Shown here in pieces: positions 34,128 through 42,742 of a stretch of DNA of 64,000 bases. A program made the translations under genes and the position numbers. This stretch comes from Glaciecola sp964446865 (GTDB lineage Bacteria > Pseudomonadota > Gammaproteobacteria > Enterobacterales > Alteromonadaceae), in assembly GCA_964446865.1 (NCBI GenBank), contig CAYURD010000008.1, positions 8,918-72,917 of the forward strand. The letters are read 5' to 3'. The notes beneath the pieces are model-generated. The model did no database searches. It had not been told where the DNA came from and saw only the letters and a list, made by a program, of their open reading frames with translations. Within the stretch, counting starts at the first letter, position 1, and each line of letters begins with the position of its first letter.

Positions 34128-35678
34128 ATGCTAGAGCAGTTTTCGTACTTTTTTTCTATTTTATTTGGTTTGATAAGCGATCCGACTAATTTGTTAGTGG
34201 TGTTTGCCGCAAGCTTTATTGGCATTATTTTTGGTGCTATGCCTGGCTTAACCGCTACTTTAGGTATCGCTTTGTTGACTTCACTTACCTATGGTTTTGG
34301 GCCAAATATTGCCCTTTTGGCGCTACTGGGTTTATACGTAGGTGCAATATATGGCGGCAGCTACCCGGCCATTTTAATTAATATTCCAGGTACGCCTGCA
34401 GCCGCAGCCACCGCACTTGATGGTTATCCCCTTACACAAAAAGGCGAAGGCGGACGCGCACTGGGCTTAACTACCACCGCATCATTTATTGGTACTATTA
34501 TTGGATTATTATTTTTAGTCACGCTTTCACCATTTATTGCAAGTATGGCCTTACAATTTACGTCGTGGGAATTTTTCTTATTAGCCCTATTTGGTATTGT
34601 CATTAGTGGTACCTTAACCAGTTCGCAAAACGCCATTAAAGGTTGGATAGCCGGCTTAATTGGGCTGTTTTTAGCCACTATAGGACGAGATTCTCTTCAG
34701 TACTTCCCTCGCTACACTGGTGGTATGAGTGAGTTTGATGCGGGTCTTGAAATTGTCCCTGTGTTAATAGGTGCGTTTGGCATTCCACAAGTTATCAAAG
34801 TGCTGTCACAGTCAAAAGTGTCAATGACCCCGCCCAAATTAGGCCGAATATTACCTGAGCTTGCCACTATAATGCGTAATCGCATCCATATTTTACGAGC
34901 TTCAACAATAGGTGTTGGCGTGGGTTCAGTACCTGGTATCGGTGAAGACATTGCAGGCTGGGTATCTTATAGCACTGCTAAATCAACCAGTACGCCTACG
35001 CAACAAAAAGAGTTTGGAAAGGGCTCAGAAGCCGCCATTGTGTCGTCTGAAACTGCCAACAACGCTTGCATAGGGGGCGCTCTTATTCCTTTATTAACAC
35101 TTGGGATCCCAGGCAGTCCACCAGCAGCCATGTTGCTAGGAGCACTGCTATTACATGGCATAACACCTGGGCCTAGTATCGAGATAGACCATCCTAACTT
35201 TTTACTAGAGGTTACTGCCATTATGGTACTTGCTTCATTTGCTATGTGGGCAAATGGAATGCTATTGGCCAAGCAAGTGGTTAAGTTACTCACTATACCA
35301 AGTTCTTTGTTTATACCGATAGTTGGCGTTTTGTGTATTTTAGGCGGTTATGCACTTGGCCTTAGCATTTTCAATTTGTATGTTTTGATACCCGTGGGCA
35401 TTGCTTCTTATTTCTTAAGTGAATTGAAATTTCCAATTGCGCCTATGGTAATAGGCTTGGTCTTAGGGAATATGGCTGACGAGAGCTTGCGCCGCGCATT
35501 AATGTTAAATGAGGGTAGTTTTTTACCTATGTTTGAACGTCCGGTGGCAGTAATACTTTTACTGGTGATTGTCTATTTTATATTGACGCAATTTCCGGTT
35601 TGCAAAAACATCACTGCACGCTTTTGGACAAGTTTACGCCAAATTTTGATAAAGCCATTTGCACGCAATAAGGGCTAA
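34128..35678 (+). CDS. tctA: TctA-type large membrane subunit of tripartite transporter
   Basis: A 516-residue protein with about 12 transmembrane helices. The family motifs are plain: GIIFGAMPGLTATLGIALL, GGSYPAILINIPGTPAAAATALDGYPL, and in the second half GIGEDIAGWVSYSTAK, KEFGKGSEAAIVSSETANNACIGGALIPLLTLGIPGSP and MADESLRRAL. The repeat of a GIPG-type motif in each half is the substrate pathway in this family. An AGGGGAC ribosome site precedes the ATG. With TctC and TctB it forms a secondary, proton- or sodium-driven carboxylate importer at the inner membrane. Confidence 0.92.
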   Translation: MLEQFSYFFSILFGLISDPTNLLVVFAASFIGIIFGAMPGLTATLGIALLTSLTYGFGPNIALLALLGLYVGAIYGGSYPAILINIPGTPAAAATALDGYPLTQKGEGGRALGLTTTASFIGTIIGLLFLVTLSPFIASMALQFTSWEFFLLALFGIVISGTLTSSQNAIKGWIAGLIGLFLATIGRDSLQYFPRYTGGMSEFDAGLEIVPVLIGAFGIPQVIKVLSQSKVSMTPPKLGRILPELATIMRNRIHILRASTIGVGVGSVPGIGEDIAGWVSYSTAKSTSTPTQQKEFGKGSEAAIVSSETANNACIGGALIPLLTLGIPGSPPAAMLLGALLLHGITPGPSIEIDHPNFLLEVTAIMVLASFAMWANGMLLAKQVVKLLTIPSSLFIPIVGVLCILGGYALGLSIFNLYVLIPVGIASYFLSELKFPIAPMVIGLVLGNMADESLRRALMLNEGSFLPMFERPVAVILLLVIVYFILTQFPVCKNITARFWTSLRQILIKPFARNKG

Positions 35679-35740
35679 GATACATTATGTTGACGCGCTA
35701 TTTACTTTTAATTAATAAGCAAAATTGAGAAGGTGTAAAC

Positions 35741-36769
35741 ATGCCTAACCCATTAACTGTAGTTTGCTCAGGCACTGGCTATTTTAGTCAATTTCACTAC
35801 GAAGCATGGTCAAGAGTAGAAGGCGCGACAATTGTAGGGGTTAACAATCGGAATCTCGACAAAGCGAAAGAGTTTTCTGAAACATACAAAATTGAGTACT
35901 ATCATCACGATTTAGCAACCCTTCTTAAGCAGACGCGACCCGACATTGTTGATGTGATCACTCCCCCTCAAACTCACTTAGCGGCGGTGAAGCTAGCGGC
36001 CGAGCTAAAAATAGACGTGATATGCCAAAAACCTTTTGGTGAGAACCTAGCGCAAGCACAAGAAATGACACGTATTGCTGAACTTGCCGGTATAAAGCTT
36101 ATCATTCATGAAAACTTTCGTTTTATGCCTTGGTTTCGAAAAATAAAATCCTTACTTGACGACAAGGCCGTAGGGGATGTTCTTAACGTCGAATTCAAAC
36201 TGCGCCCGGGCGATGGCCAAGGACCTGATGCATATTTGCAAAGGCAGCCGTATTTTCAGACCATGCCCAAGTTTTTGGTACATGAAACTGCTATACATCT
36301 AGTCGATACTTTTCGATTCTTATTTGGCGAACCAAATAACTTATTTGCTAAATTACGTCGCTGCAATCCGCATATAAAGGGAGAAGACGCCGGACTAATC
36401 GTGTTTGAATTTCAAAACAGCATTCAGGCGGTGTTTGACGGTAATCGTTTACTCGACCATAGTGCAAGTAATACTCGCCGTACTATGGGCGAATTTGAAG
36501 TTGCGGGCACCAAAGGTGAACTGAGAATAAATGGCGAAGGGGCAATTAGCTTGCGTAAATTTGCACAAGAATCTGCGCAAGAACAAACATACAAGTGGCA
36601 AGATTCTAATTTTGGTGGCGACTGTGTATTTAATACAATTGCGCACATTGTTGCGCATTATAACCAAGGTGAACATTTAGAAAATCAGGCGCAAGACTAT
36701 TTACAAAATATTAAGATAGAACAGGCCATTTACGAATCAGCACAAACGGGCCGTTTAATAAGGTTTTAG
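35741..36769 (+). CDS. Gfo/Idh/MocA-family sugar dehydrogenase
   Basis: A 342-residue NAD(P)-dependent oxidoreductase without a signal peptide, so cytoplasmic. The Rossmann part begins TVVCSGTGYFSQFHYEAW and continues with VDVITPPQTHLA. The catalytic Lys lies in VICQKPFGENL; most members have EKP here, so Gln before Lys is a variant. The substrate domain has the LVHETAIHLVDTFRFLFGEP block with the active-site His and Asp. Members oxidise sugars or sugar derivatives at C1 or C3. A GAAGGTG site supports the start. It is followed after 18 bp by an SMP-30 lactonase gene, so oxidation at C1 to a lactone followed by ring opening is the simplest joint function. Confidence 0.85.
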   Translation: MPNPLTVVCSGTGYFSQFHYEAWSRVEGATIVGVNNRNLDKAKEFSETYKIEYYHHDLATLLKQTRPDIVDVITPPQTHLAAVKLAAELKIDVICQKPFGENLAQAQEMTRIAELAGIKLIIHENFRFMPWFRKIKSLLDDKAVGDVLNVEFKLRPGDGQGPDAYLQRQPYFQTMPKFLVHETAIHLVDTFRFLFGEPNNLFAKLRRCNPHIKGEDAGLIVFEFQNSIQAVFDGNRLLDHSASNTRRTMGEFEVAGTKGELRINGEGAISLRKFAQESAQEQTYKWQDSNFGGDCVFNTIAHIVAHYNQGEHLENQAQDYLQNIKIEQAIYESAQTGRLIRF

Positions 36770-36787
36770 GCCTTTTTTTGACCCACA

Positions 36788-37861
36788 ATGGTAAATACAG
36801 GACGTTCATCATGGAAAACTACTATCGATATTTATAACAACAAAGATCTTTTGATATCAAATTTACGTTTTGTTGGTAATAATTTAGTGCGCCCTGAGTG
36901 CGTAATTGCGACGCAAGCAGGTTACCAATATGTCTCGGATTTTAAAGGCGGCGTGAGCCAAATTGATCAACATGGAAAATGCACTTTTTACGGCGGGGCT
37001 AGCGTTGAGCACGCGCAAGATGGTACCGGTATTTTAAAGCCAAATGGTATATGCATGAATCCAGACGGCAGCTTTTTGATTGCCCACTTAGGCGAAAAAG
37101 ACGGCGGCATTTACCGAATAAGTCGTGATCATAATGATAAGAACCAAATAAGCCCTTGGTTAATTGAACTAAATGGTCGGCCCTTGCCGCCGAGTAATTT
37201 TATCTATTTAGATCATCAGGGCCGATATTGGATAACGATTAGTACGCGCCATACACCTCGCGCCATAGCTTATCGCTCAGACATAAAAGATGGGTTTATC
37301 ATTCTTGTCGACGACAACGGGCCTCGTATCGTTGCAGACAATATTGGCTACACCAACGAGGTATATGTTACGCCTTGTGGCAAAAAGCTTTATGTGAACG
37401 CAACGTTCAGCCGCGAAACCCTGAGTTTTGATATTGACAATAAAAACAACCTCATAAATAGACGAGTGGTAGCACGCTACGGCGCAGGTATTTATCCAGA
37501 CGGTTTAACCATGGATAACCAAGGGTATTTATGGATAACGAGTATTATTAGTAATAGTATCGTTAGAGTTAATCCTGATACTGGCAAAACCACACTTATG
37601 TTGCAAGACGCTGATCAATCGCATCTAGCTTGGGTGGAAAAGGCGTATTTAGCGCATAAAATGGGCCGCGAACATCTTGATAATGTTCAAAGTAGCTTAC
37701 TGCAAAACATCAGTTCACTCGCCTTTGCTGGTAAAGACTTGTCTTGTATATATTTAGGCTGTTTGTTGGGCGATTCAATTGCCAAAATATCAACTAATTT
37801 TAGCGGATTAGCGCCGAGTCATTGGCTGTTTGATTCGTCCCATTTGACGGTTAAACCATAA
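36788..37861 (+). CDS. SMP-30/gluconolactonase-family lactonase, cytoplasmic
   Basis: A 357-residue six-bladed beta-propeller of the SMP-30/LRE-like family. Metal ligands typical of the family are seen as the Glu of VRPECVIAT, the Asn of GYTNEVYVTPCGKKLYVNA and the Asp of IYPDGLTMDNQGYLWITS; ILKPNGICMNPDGSFLIAHLG is another blade. There is no signal peptide, unlike the SMP-30 lipoprotein at 46088. It follows the Gfo/Idh/MocA dehydrogenase by 18 bp, and the pair would turn an aldose into an aldonic acid through its lactone. The C-terminal 70 residues (VEKAYLAHKMGREHLD...) are longer than the core fold needs and not recognised. Confidence 0.82.
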   Translation: MVNTGRSSWKTTIDIYNNKDLLISNLRFVGNNLVRPECVIATQAGYQYVSDFKGGVSQIDQHGKCTFYGGASVEHAQDGTGILKPNGICMNPDGSFLIAHLGEKDGGIYRISRDHNDKNQISPWLIELNGRPLPPSNFIYLDHQGRYWITISTRHTPRAIAYRSDIKDGFIILVDDNGPRIVADNIGYTNEVYVTPCGKKLYVNATFSRETLSFDIDNKNNLINRRVVARYGAGIYPDGLTMDNQGYLWITSIISNSIVRVNPDTGKTTLMLQDADQSHLAWVEKAYLAHKMGREHLDNVQSSLLQNISSLAFAGKDLSCIYLGCLLGDSIAKISTNFSGLAPSHWLFDSSHLTVKP

Positions 37862-37889
37862 ACCCATGTATGAAAAAGAGGTAAACTTT

Positions 37890-39206
37890 GTGAACAAGCC
37901 ATTCCTTATAAGCAAACTAGTCAGCGTTTTTGTTACGACTGTATTAGTATTTTTAAGCACCTATACTCAAGCACAAATAAACGATATTTGGATAGATTTA
38001 GCTGAAAACGAAAACTACGTGCCGCGCCACGAATGCTCGTTTGTACAAGCGGGTGACAAGTTTATCTTGTTTGGTGGGCGCGAATCATCAAAGCGACTTG
38101 ATATGTATGATTTTGCTACCGACAAATGGCAACAAGGCGGTCAGGCTCCCCTAGAATTTAATCATTTTCAGGCTACTTTTTACAAAGGTTTTGTATGGGT
38201 TATTGGAGCATTTAACAGTAATAATTTTCCCAAAGAACAACCCGAATCACATATTTGGCTTTACTACCCTCCCACTCAAGCGTGGATTAAAGGGCCTGAA
38301 ATTCCAGAATCTAGACGCAGAGGTGGAGCAGGTTTAGTCGTCTTCCAAGACAAGTTTTATTTACTAGGTGGTAACACTATTGGCCATGATGGCGGTTATG
38401 TAAATTGGTTTGATGAGTACGACCCTTATCAAAATAAGTGGAAGGTGTTAGAAAATGCTCCGCATGCGCGCGATCATTTTCATGCTGCGATTTTAGATGG
38501 AAAGCTCTATGCCGCTGGAGGCCGATTATCTGGTGGTAAAAGCGGCGTGTTTGCGCCGCTGGTAAAAGAGGTTGATACCTTTGACTTTGCGCTTAACAAG
38601 TGGAGCAGCCTAAAAAATGACTTACCAACGCCTCGCGCGGCTCCGGGCATTGCGGTATTTAACGGCGAACTTTTGGTCATGGGCGGTGAGGGTGAGCGCC
38701 AAAAACCAGCCTTTAAAAAAGTGGAAGCATACAACCCAAAAACACAAAAATGGACACAAAAAGCTGACATGAACTACGCCCGTCATGGTACCCAAACAAT
38801 CGTATCTGGCGAAGGCATATACATACTAGCAGGGTCACCCGTGCGCGGTGGCGGACGTCAAAAAAACATGGAGGTATATAACAAAGATGCACCCAGTGGT
38901 GAAGCTCTAAAGAACGTTTCATTGGTGAGTCCAAAAACCATTAATATAGATGTAAATCGCATTGGAAAAATTGAAGCCAAGGTAGTCAATGGTAATACTA
39001 GCGTGTTTATCGAAAATATTTATATTAGTGGTAAAGACAAAGCACAATTTAAATTAAGTAGCCAAAGTGCGAGCCAACTTGTCGATGTCAGTGCATCAGT
39101 ATTAATAGAGCACATTGGCGACAAGCGTGGTGACACCGCAACGGTGAATATTATATACAACGGCGGTCAACTAGTCAGCACGGTGGTGGTTGCCATGGTG
39201 CAATAA
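37890..39206 (+). CDS. Exported Kelch-repeat beta-propeller protein with C-terminal Ig-like domain
   Basis: I prefer the GTG at 37890, which has an AGAGG site eight bases upstream and starts a signal peptide (ending TQAQI); an ATG eight codons earlier is possible. The 438-residue protein has six Kelch blades with GG doublets and Y..W spacing (FVQAGDKFILFGGRESSKRLDMYD, VFQDKFYLLGGNTIGHDGG, ILDGKLYAAGGRLSGGKSG, VFNGELLVMGGEGE, GEGIYILAGSPVRGGG). The last 95 residues form a beta-sandwich like choice-of-anchor or ASH domains. It is the last gene of the plus-strand run. Kelch proteins of this kind can be mutarotases (NanM type) or galactose-oxidase relatives; copper ligands of galactose oxidase are not evident, so a sugar mutarotase or binding role is more likely. 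Confidence 0.8.
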   Translation: MNKPFLISKLVSVFVTTVLVFLSTYTQAQINDIWIDLAENENYVPRHECSFVQAGDKFILFGGRESSKRLDMYDFATDKWQQGGQAPLEFNHFQATFYKGFVWVIGAFNSNNFPKEQPESHIWLYYPPTQAWIKGPEIPESRRRGGAGLVVFQDKFYLLGGNTIGHDGGYVNWFDEYDPYQNKWKVLENAPHARDHFHAAILDGKLYAAGGRLSGGKSGVFAPLVKEVDTFDFALNKWSSLKNDLPTPRAAPGIAVFNGELLVMGGEGERQKPAFKKVEAYNPKTQKWTQKADMNYARHGTQTIVSGEGIYILAGSPVRGGGRQKNMEVYNKDAPSGEALKNVSLVSPKTINIDVNRIGKIEAKVVNGNTSVFIENIYISGKDKAQFKLSSQSASQLVDVSASVLIEHIGDKRGDTATVNIIYNGGQLVSTVVVAMVQ

Positions 39207-39211
39207 AGTAA

Positions 39212-39234
39212 AGCAAATTCTCGGTTTATTTGCT
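39212..39234 (+). terminator. Weak hairpin after the acid-sugar operon
   Basis: AGCAAAT (39212-39218) pairs with ATTTGCT (39228-39234) just after the Kelch stop codon. The following bases are only moderately T-rich, so this is a candidate only. Confidence 0.35.
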
Positions 39235-39356
39235 CACTCTTCTCAATAAGATTCCACAAAATACTACCTTTATAAAGGTGCTTAAGTGTGTCTAAAAAAG
39301 GAAGAAATTATCTGAATAACTCATCAATATAGTTAAATCTTACGTAATCCCCTTGC

Positions 39357-39392
39357 AATTGTGTGCAATTTAAGTAAATATTGTGTGCAGAA
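39357..39392. promoter_or_regulatory. Two operator-like sites upstream of the TonB receptor
   Basis: AATTGTGTGCAATT at 39357-39370 is an inverted repeat (AATTG/CAATT around TGTG). A related sequence, TATTGTGTGCAGAA at 39379-39392, begins 22 bp later, two helical turns away. Similar sequences occur at 52298-52311 and 61380-61393, so they probably bind one shared regulator, likely of the GntR family. Confidence 0.6.
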
Positions 39393-39399
39393 CGAGCGC

Positions 39400-39420
39400 A
39401 ATGTGAAATTTGTTCACATT
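39400..39420. promoter_or_regulatory. CRP-like inverted repeat upstream of the TonB receptor
   Basis: AATGTGAA and TTCACATT form perfect 8-bp arms around a 5-bp centre. The core TGTGA...TCACA matches CRP half-sites, but the spacer is seven bases and not the usual six. It ends 46 bp before the receptor's ATG. Confidence 0.45.
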
Positions 39421-39466
39421 TAAAAACAGACTCGTAACACAAAAACAAATGGATAAGGTAACGTAG

Positions 39467-42400
39467 ATGGTTTCTAAAAATAAATTCCAGTACTCACTTC
39501 TAGCCAAGAGTATTAGCGTAATGTTAGGCACAACGGCCCTAACACCTGTAATCGCTCAAGAAGCGTCCACTAACAACGATGATGCCTTAGAAATCATCCA
39601 AGTGAGAGGGATTAGAGGAAGCTTACAAGAATCAATGAATATCAAACGCCAATCTATAGGTGTTGTTGATGCTATTTCTGCTGAAGATATTGGAAAGTTC
39701 CCAGATACTAACCTTGCGGAGTCTCTTCAACGTATTACAGGTGTCTCAATTGATAGAAATAACGGAGAAGGACAAAACGTCACTGTTCGTGGATTTGGTG
39801 CCGATAAAAATATGGTGACCCTAAATGGCAGAATGATGCCAGCAGCTTCAGCTTACGGCAATGGTGGTGGGTCTTCTCGTGCGTTTGATTTTGGTAATCT
39901 AGCGTCAGAAAGTGTCAGAGGCGTAGAAGTATACAAAACCGGTAAAGCCAATATATCAACCGGTGGTATCGGCGCAACAATTAACATCATTACGGCTAAG
40001 CCATTACAAAGTGAAGGCCTACAGGCAAGCGTTGGTATAAAAGCATTAAGCGATACCACCAATGTAACTGGTGACGATATTACGCCAGAAATATCTGGAC
40101 TGTTTAGTTATACCAATGATGATGCTACATGGGGTGTTGGGCTAAGCGTCAGCAACCAAGTTCGTCACAGTGGAGCCTCTAGAGCAGGTGTAGGCGGCTG
40201 GCGTTTTCAAGAGTGGAATCCTCAGGTCAATACTGCAAATGGTACAACAAGGTACCAAGGTTTTGGGATCGCAGATGGCCCTAATGGAGAACAAAGCTCT
40301 GCCTATACAGATGGTCAAATCACTAATGCGCCTGAGGTTGGTCAACTATTTGGTGTGCCAAATGATTTGCGTTACTACCACTCTGACTTTGAAAGGGAAC
40401 GAACAAATGCGCAATTAACACTTCAATTTGCACCAAACGAGAACCTAACAGCATCTCTAGATTACACCTATGCAAAAAATGAATTGTTCGAAGCCGAAGC
40501 TCAGGCTGGTTTTTGGCTAACAAGAAGTCACGATAGTATTACTTTTGACACCGACCAACCTGTCGCTACTGGTATTTTGATTGCAGAATCTCCGGGCGGC
40601 ACTAAAGATAACACCGCCACTCAAATTTACACGTCTCAAGTAAACACTCTCGATTCGATTGGCCTAAACCTCGAATACGTTGTTAACGACGACTTCTCGT
40701 TAGCATTTGATGTGCATGATTCAACAATGGAAAGTGCGCCCAACAACCTTGGCGGCGTCAAAGACGCAGGTCGCATAATAGCTGGTCTAGCGTCTCCAGT
40801 GGGTTTAACGCAGCAATACGATTTTACGGGCGTTTTCCCACGCATACAGGTCACCACTGACGATTGTGTAAAAAATAGAACCACCGATAAGCAAAACCTG
40901 CCCGCTTGCAACGGTGTATGGGATACGACTGATATAGGTACAAACTATGCAAGAATAAATTCTTCTGCACAAGAAACCGGGATAACGCAAATAAAACTAG
41001 ACGGCGAGTACTTGTTTGACGAAGGGAAGTTTGATTTTGGTGTTGAAGTACGTTCGATGGAAATGCGTCAATTGCAATCAAACTCCACCCTTAGACAAGG
41101 TGACTGGGGTATTGCAAACCCAGGTGAAATACCCGATGGATTATTGCAAGAGTTTGATATTTTAGGCCAGTTCTCAGACTATAATACTAGCAATACAGGC
41201 ATTACTGCTTTTAGAGGAAATGCGGTTGATATTACCCGTTGGTCACTTGCCGATTATGGTTATGAGTTTGCGACGGAATTTGATATTACCGGTGTACGTG
41301 ATGATGATCACACCGTAAAAGAAGATACCTTTTCAGTTTATGGGCAATATTCCCTAAACGCTGAAATCGGCTCAATGGAAACCAATGTATTGGCTGGTAT
41401 TCGATATGAAAGCACCGATGTATCATCCACGTCAATTCAAGCTATTCCAGTATCCTTGGTTTGGACAGATAACAATGATTTCTCGATGATCTTCAGTAGC
41501 GAAACTGACGGTGTAATGGAAGAGCATAGTTATAATCACATCTTACCAAGCTTAGACATTGATGTGTCTGTAACTGATGAAATCAAAGCAAGGGTGTCGT
41601 TTGGTCAAACAATAGCTAGAGCTAATTATAATGATTTAAGAGCATCTGTTTCGGGTATTGGTACTGACGCCCCTACTATTATTGGTTCGACACCACGTGC
41701 ATCTTCTTCAAACCCTGGGCTTGTCCCGCTGTTATCAACTAACTTGGATGTGTCGGTAGAATACTATTTTGATGATACAAGTTACGTTTCAGTTGGTTAT
41801 TTTGACAAGCGAGTAAGTAACTTTATTGGTAACGAGCAAGTAGAGCTACCTCAGTTTGATTTGCGAGACGCTACTTCTGGACCGCGAGCTCAGGCGGCGC
41901 TCAATGCCCTAAATGCCAATGGTATTACCTTAGAAGAAACCTCTTTGTTTGTAATGACAGCTATATTGGCAAATCCACAGGATTTCCCCAATGGTGCGGC
42001 TGATTACGTGCCAGGCTTAGCATTTGCTGAACAAATTGCAACCGCTTACGACATTGTCCCCGACGCTTCAGATCCGCAGTATCAGTTTTTAACGTCACGA
42101 CCTATCAACAATAGAGATGCTAATTTATATGGCGCTGAGTTTGCGGCGCAGCACTTCTTTGGCGATAGTGGATTTGGTTTATCTGCAAACTACACTTTGG
42201 TTAGGGGTGACGTGAAATATGACAATACGGCTTCGCCATCAATTTCACAATTTGCGCTGACGGGCCTAAGCGATAGTGCAAACTTAGTCGGAATATATGA
42301 AAAAGATGGTTTACAAGCTCGAATCGCTTATAACTGGCGAGATGAATTTTTAACCCAGGCAGGCAGAACCCCATCTTACACGGAAGCATATTCTCAATGG

Positions 42401-42565
42401 GACTTTACTGTGAGTTACGATGTAAGTGAACAGCTCAATATCTCAGTGCAAGGTATAAACGTGACTAACGAAGATCAGCGAACCCATGCTAGGTCAAAAC
42501 GTCAAATTTGGAATATTATTGACCTAGGCGCTAGATATCAAATCGCGGCAAGATATGTATTTTAA
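39467..42565 (+). CDS. TonB-dependent receptor, marine sugar-uptake type
   Basis: A 1032-residue outer-membrane receptor. A signal peptide (ending VIAQ) is followed by a TonB-box-like EIIQVRG and the plug domain: IRGSLQESMNIKR, VVDAISAEDIGKFPDTNLAESLQRITGVSIDR-type text, and VTVRGFGADKNMVTLNGRMMP. The 22-strand barrel ends in an aromatic residue (ARYVF), as needed for assembly. This is the Caulobacter/Alteromonas type that imports oligosaccharides with no SusD lipoprotein. It is the only TonB receptor in the window and heads the SapC-cupin-halogenase cassette. The upstream 260 bp hold operator-like sites shared with the aldonate and sulfatase operons, which ties it to galactan use. It would bring fragments made by the GH86 into the periplasm. 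Confidence 0.94.
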   Translation: MVSKNKFQYSLLAKSISVMLGTTALTPVIAQEASTNNDDALEIIQVRGIRGSLQESMNIKRQSIGVVDAISAEDIGKFPDTNLAESLQRITGVSIDRNNGEGQNVTVRGFGADKNMVTLNGRMMPAASAYGNGGGSSRAFDFGNLASESVRGVEVYKTGKANISTGGIGATINIITAKPLQSEGLQASVGIKALSDTTNVTGDDITPEISGLFSYTNDDATWGVGLSVSNQVRHSGASRAGVGGWRFQEWNPQVNTANGTTRYQGFGIADGPNGEQSSAYTDGQITNAPEVGQLFGVPNDLRYYHSDFERERTNAQLTLQFAPNENLTASLDYTYAKNELFEAEAQAGFWLTRSHDSITFDTDQPVATGILIAESPGGTKDNTATQIYTSQVNTLDSIGLNLEYVVNDDFSLAFDVHDSTMESAPNNLGGVKDAGRIIAGLASPVGLTQQYDFTGVFPRIQVTTDDCVKNRTTDKQNLPACNGVWDTTDIGTNYARINSSAQETGITQIKLDGEYLFDEGKFDFGVEVRSMEMRQLQSNSTLRQGDWGIANPGEIPDGLLQEFDILGQFSDYNTSNTGITAFRGNAVDITRWSLADYGYEFATEFDITGVRDDDHTVKEDTFSVYGQYSLNAEIGSMETNVLAGIRYESTDVSSTSIQAIPVSLVWTDNNDFSMIFSSETDGVMEEHSYNHILPSLDIDVSVTDEIKARVSFGQTIARANYNDLRASVSGIGTDAPTIIGSTPRASSSNPGLVPLLSTNLDVSVEYYFDDTSYVSVGYFDKRVSNFIGNEQVELPQFDLRDATSGPRAQAALNALNANGITLEETSLFVMTAILANPQDFPNGAADYVPGLAFAEQIATAYDIVPDASDPQYQFLTSRPINNRDANLYGAEFAAQHFFGDSGFGLSANYTLVRGDVKYDNTASPSISQFALTGLSDSANLVGIYEKDGLQARIAYNWRDEFLTQAGRTPSYTEAYSQWDFTVSYDVSEQLNISVQGINVTNEDQRTHARSKRQIWNIIDLGARYQIAARYVF

Positions 42566-42606
42566 TCCAAACCCAATAAAGAGCTAAAGGTTTTACCTAG
42601 TAACCA

Positions 42607-42639
42607 CGGGATATTGCCAAGAATACTTGCATTATCCCG
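42607..42639 (+). terminator. Hairpin between the TonB receptor and SapC genes
   Basis: CGGGATA (42607-42613) pairs with TATCCCG (42633-42639), followed by ATAATTTTGG. It may terminate or attenuate transcription after the receptor gene, giving less of the downstream cassette. Confidence 0.5.
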
Positions 42640-42742
42640 ATAATTTTGGCTTTATAGGAACTGTCGGTCTCATTTGTTTGTGTGTGTGTGTACGTGTGAG
42701 AACGGCAGGTCCTATATCCAAGCCATTAAGAAGTACCCAATT

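Noticed and set aside
37890..39206. Galactose oxidase
   Set aside because: It has Kelch blades and an Ig-like end, but the copper ligands and the Cys-Tyr cofactor pair are not evident.
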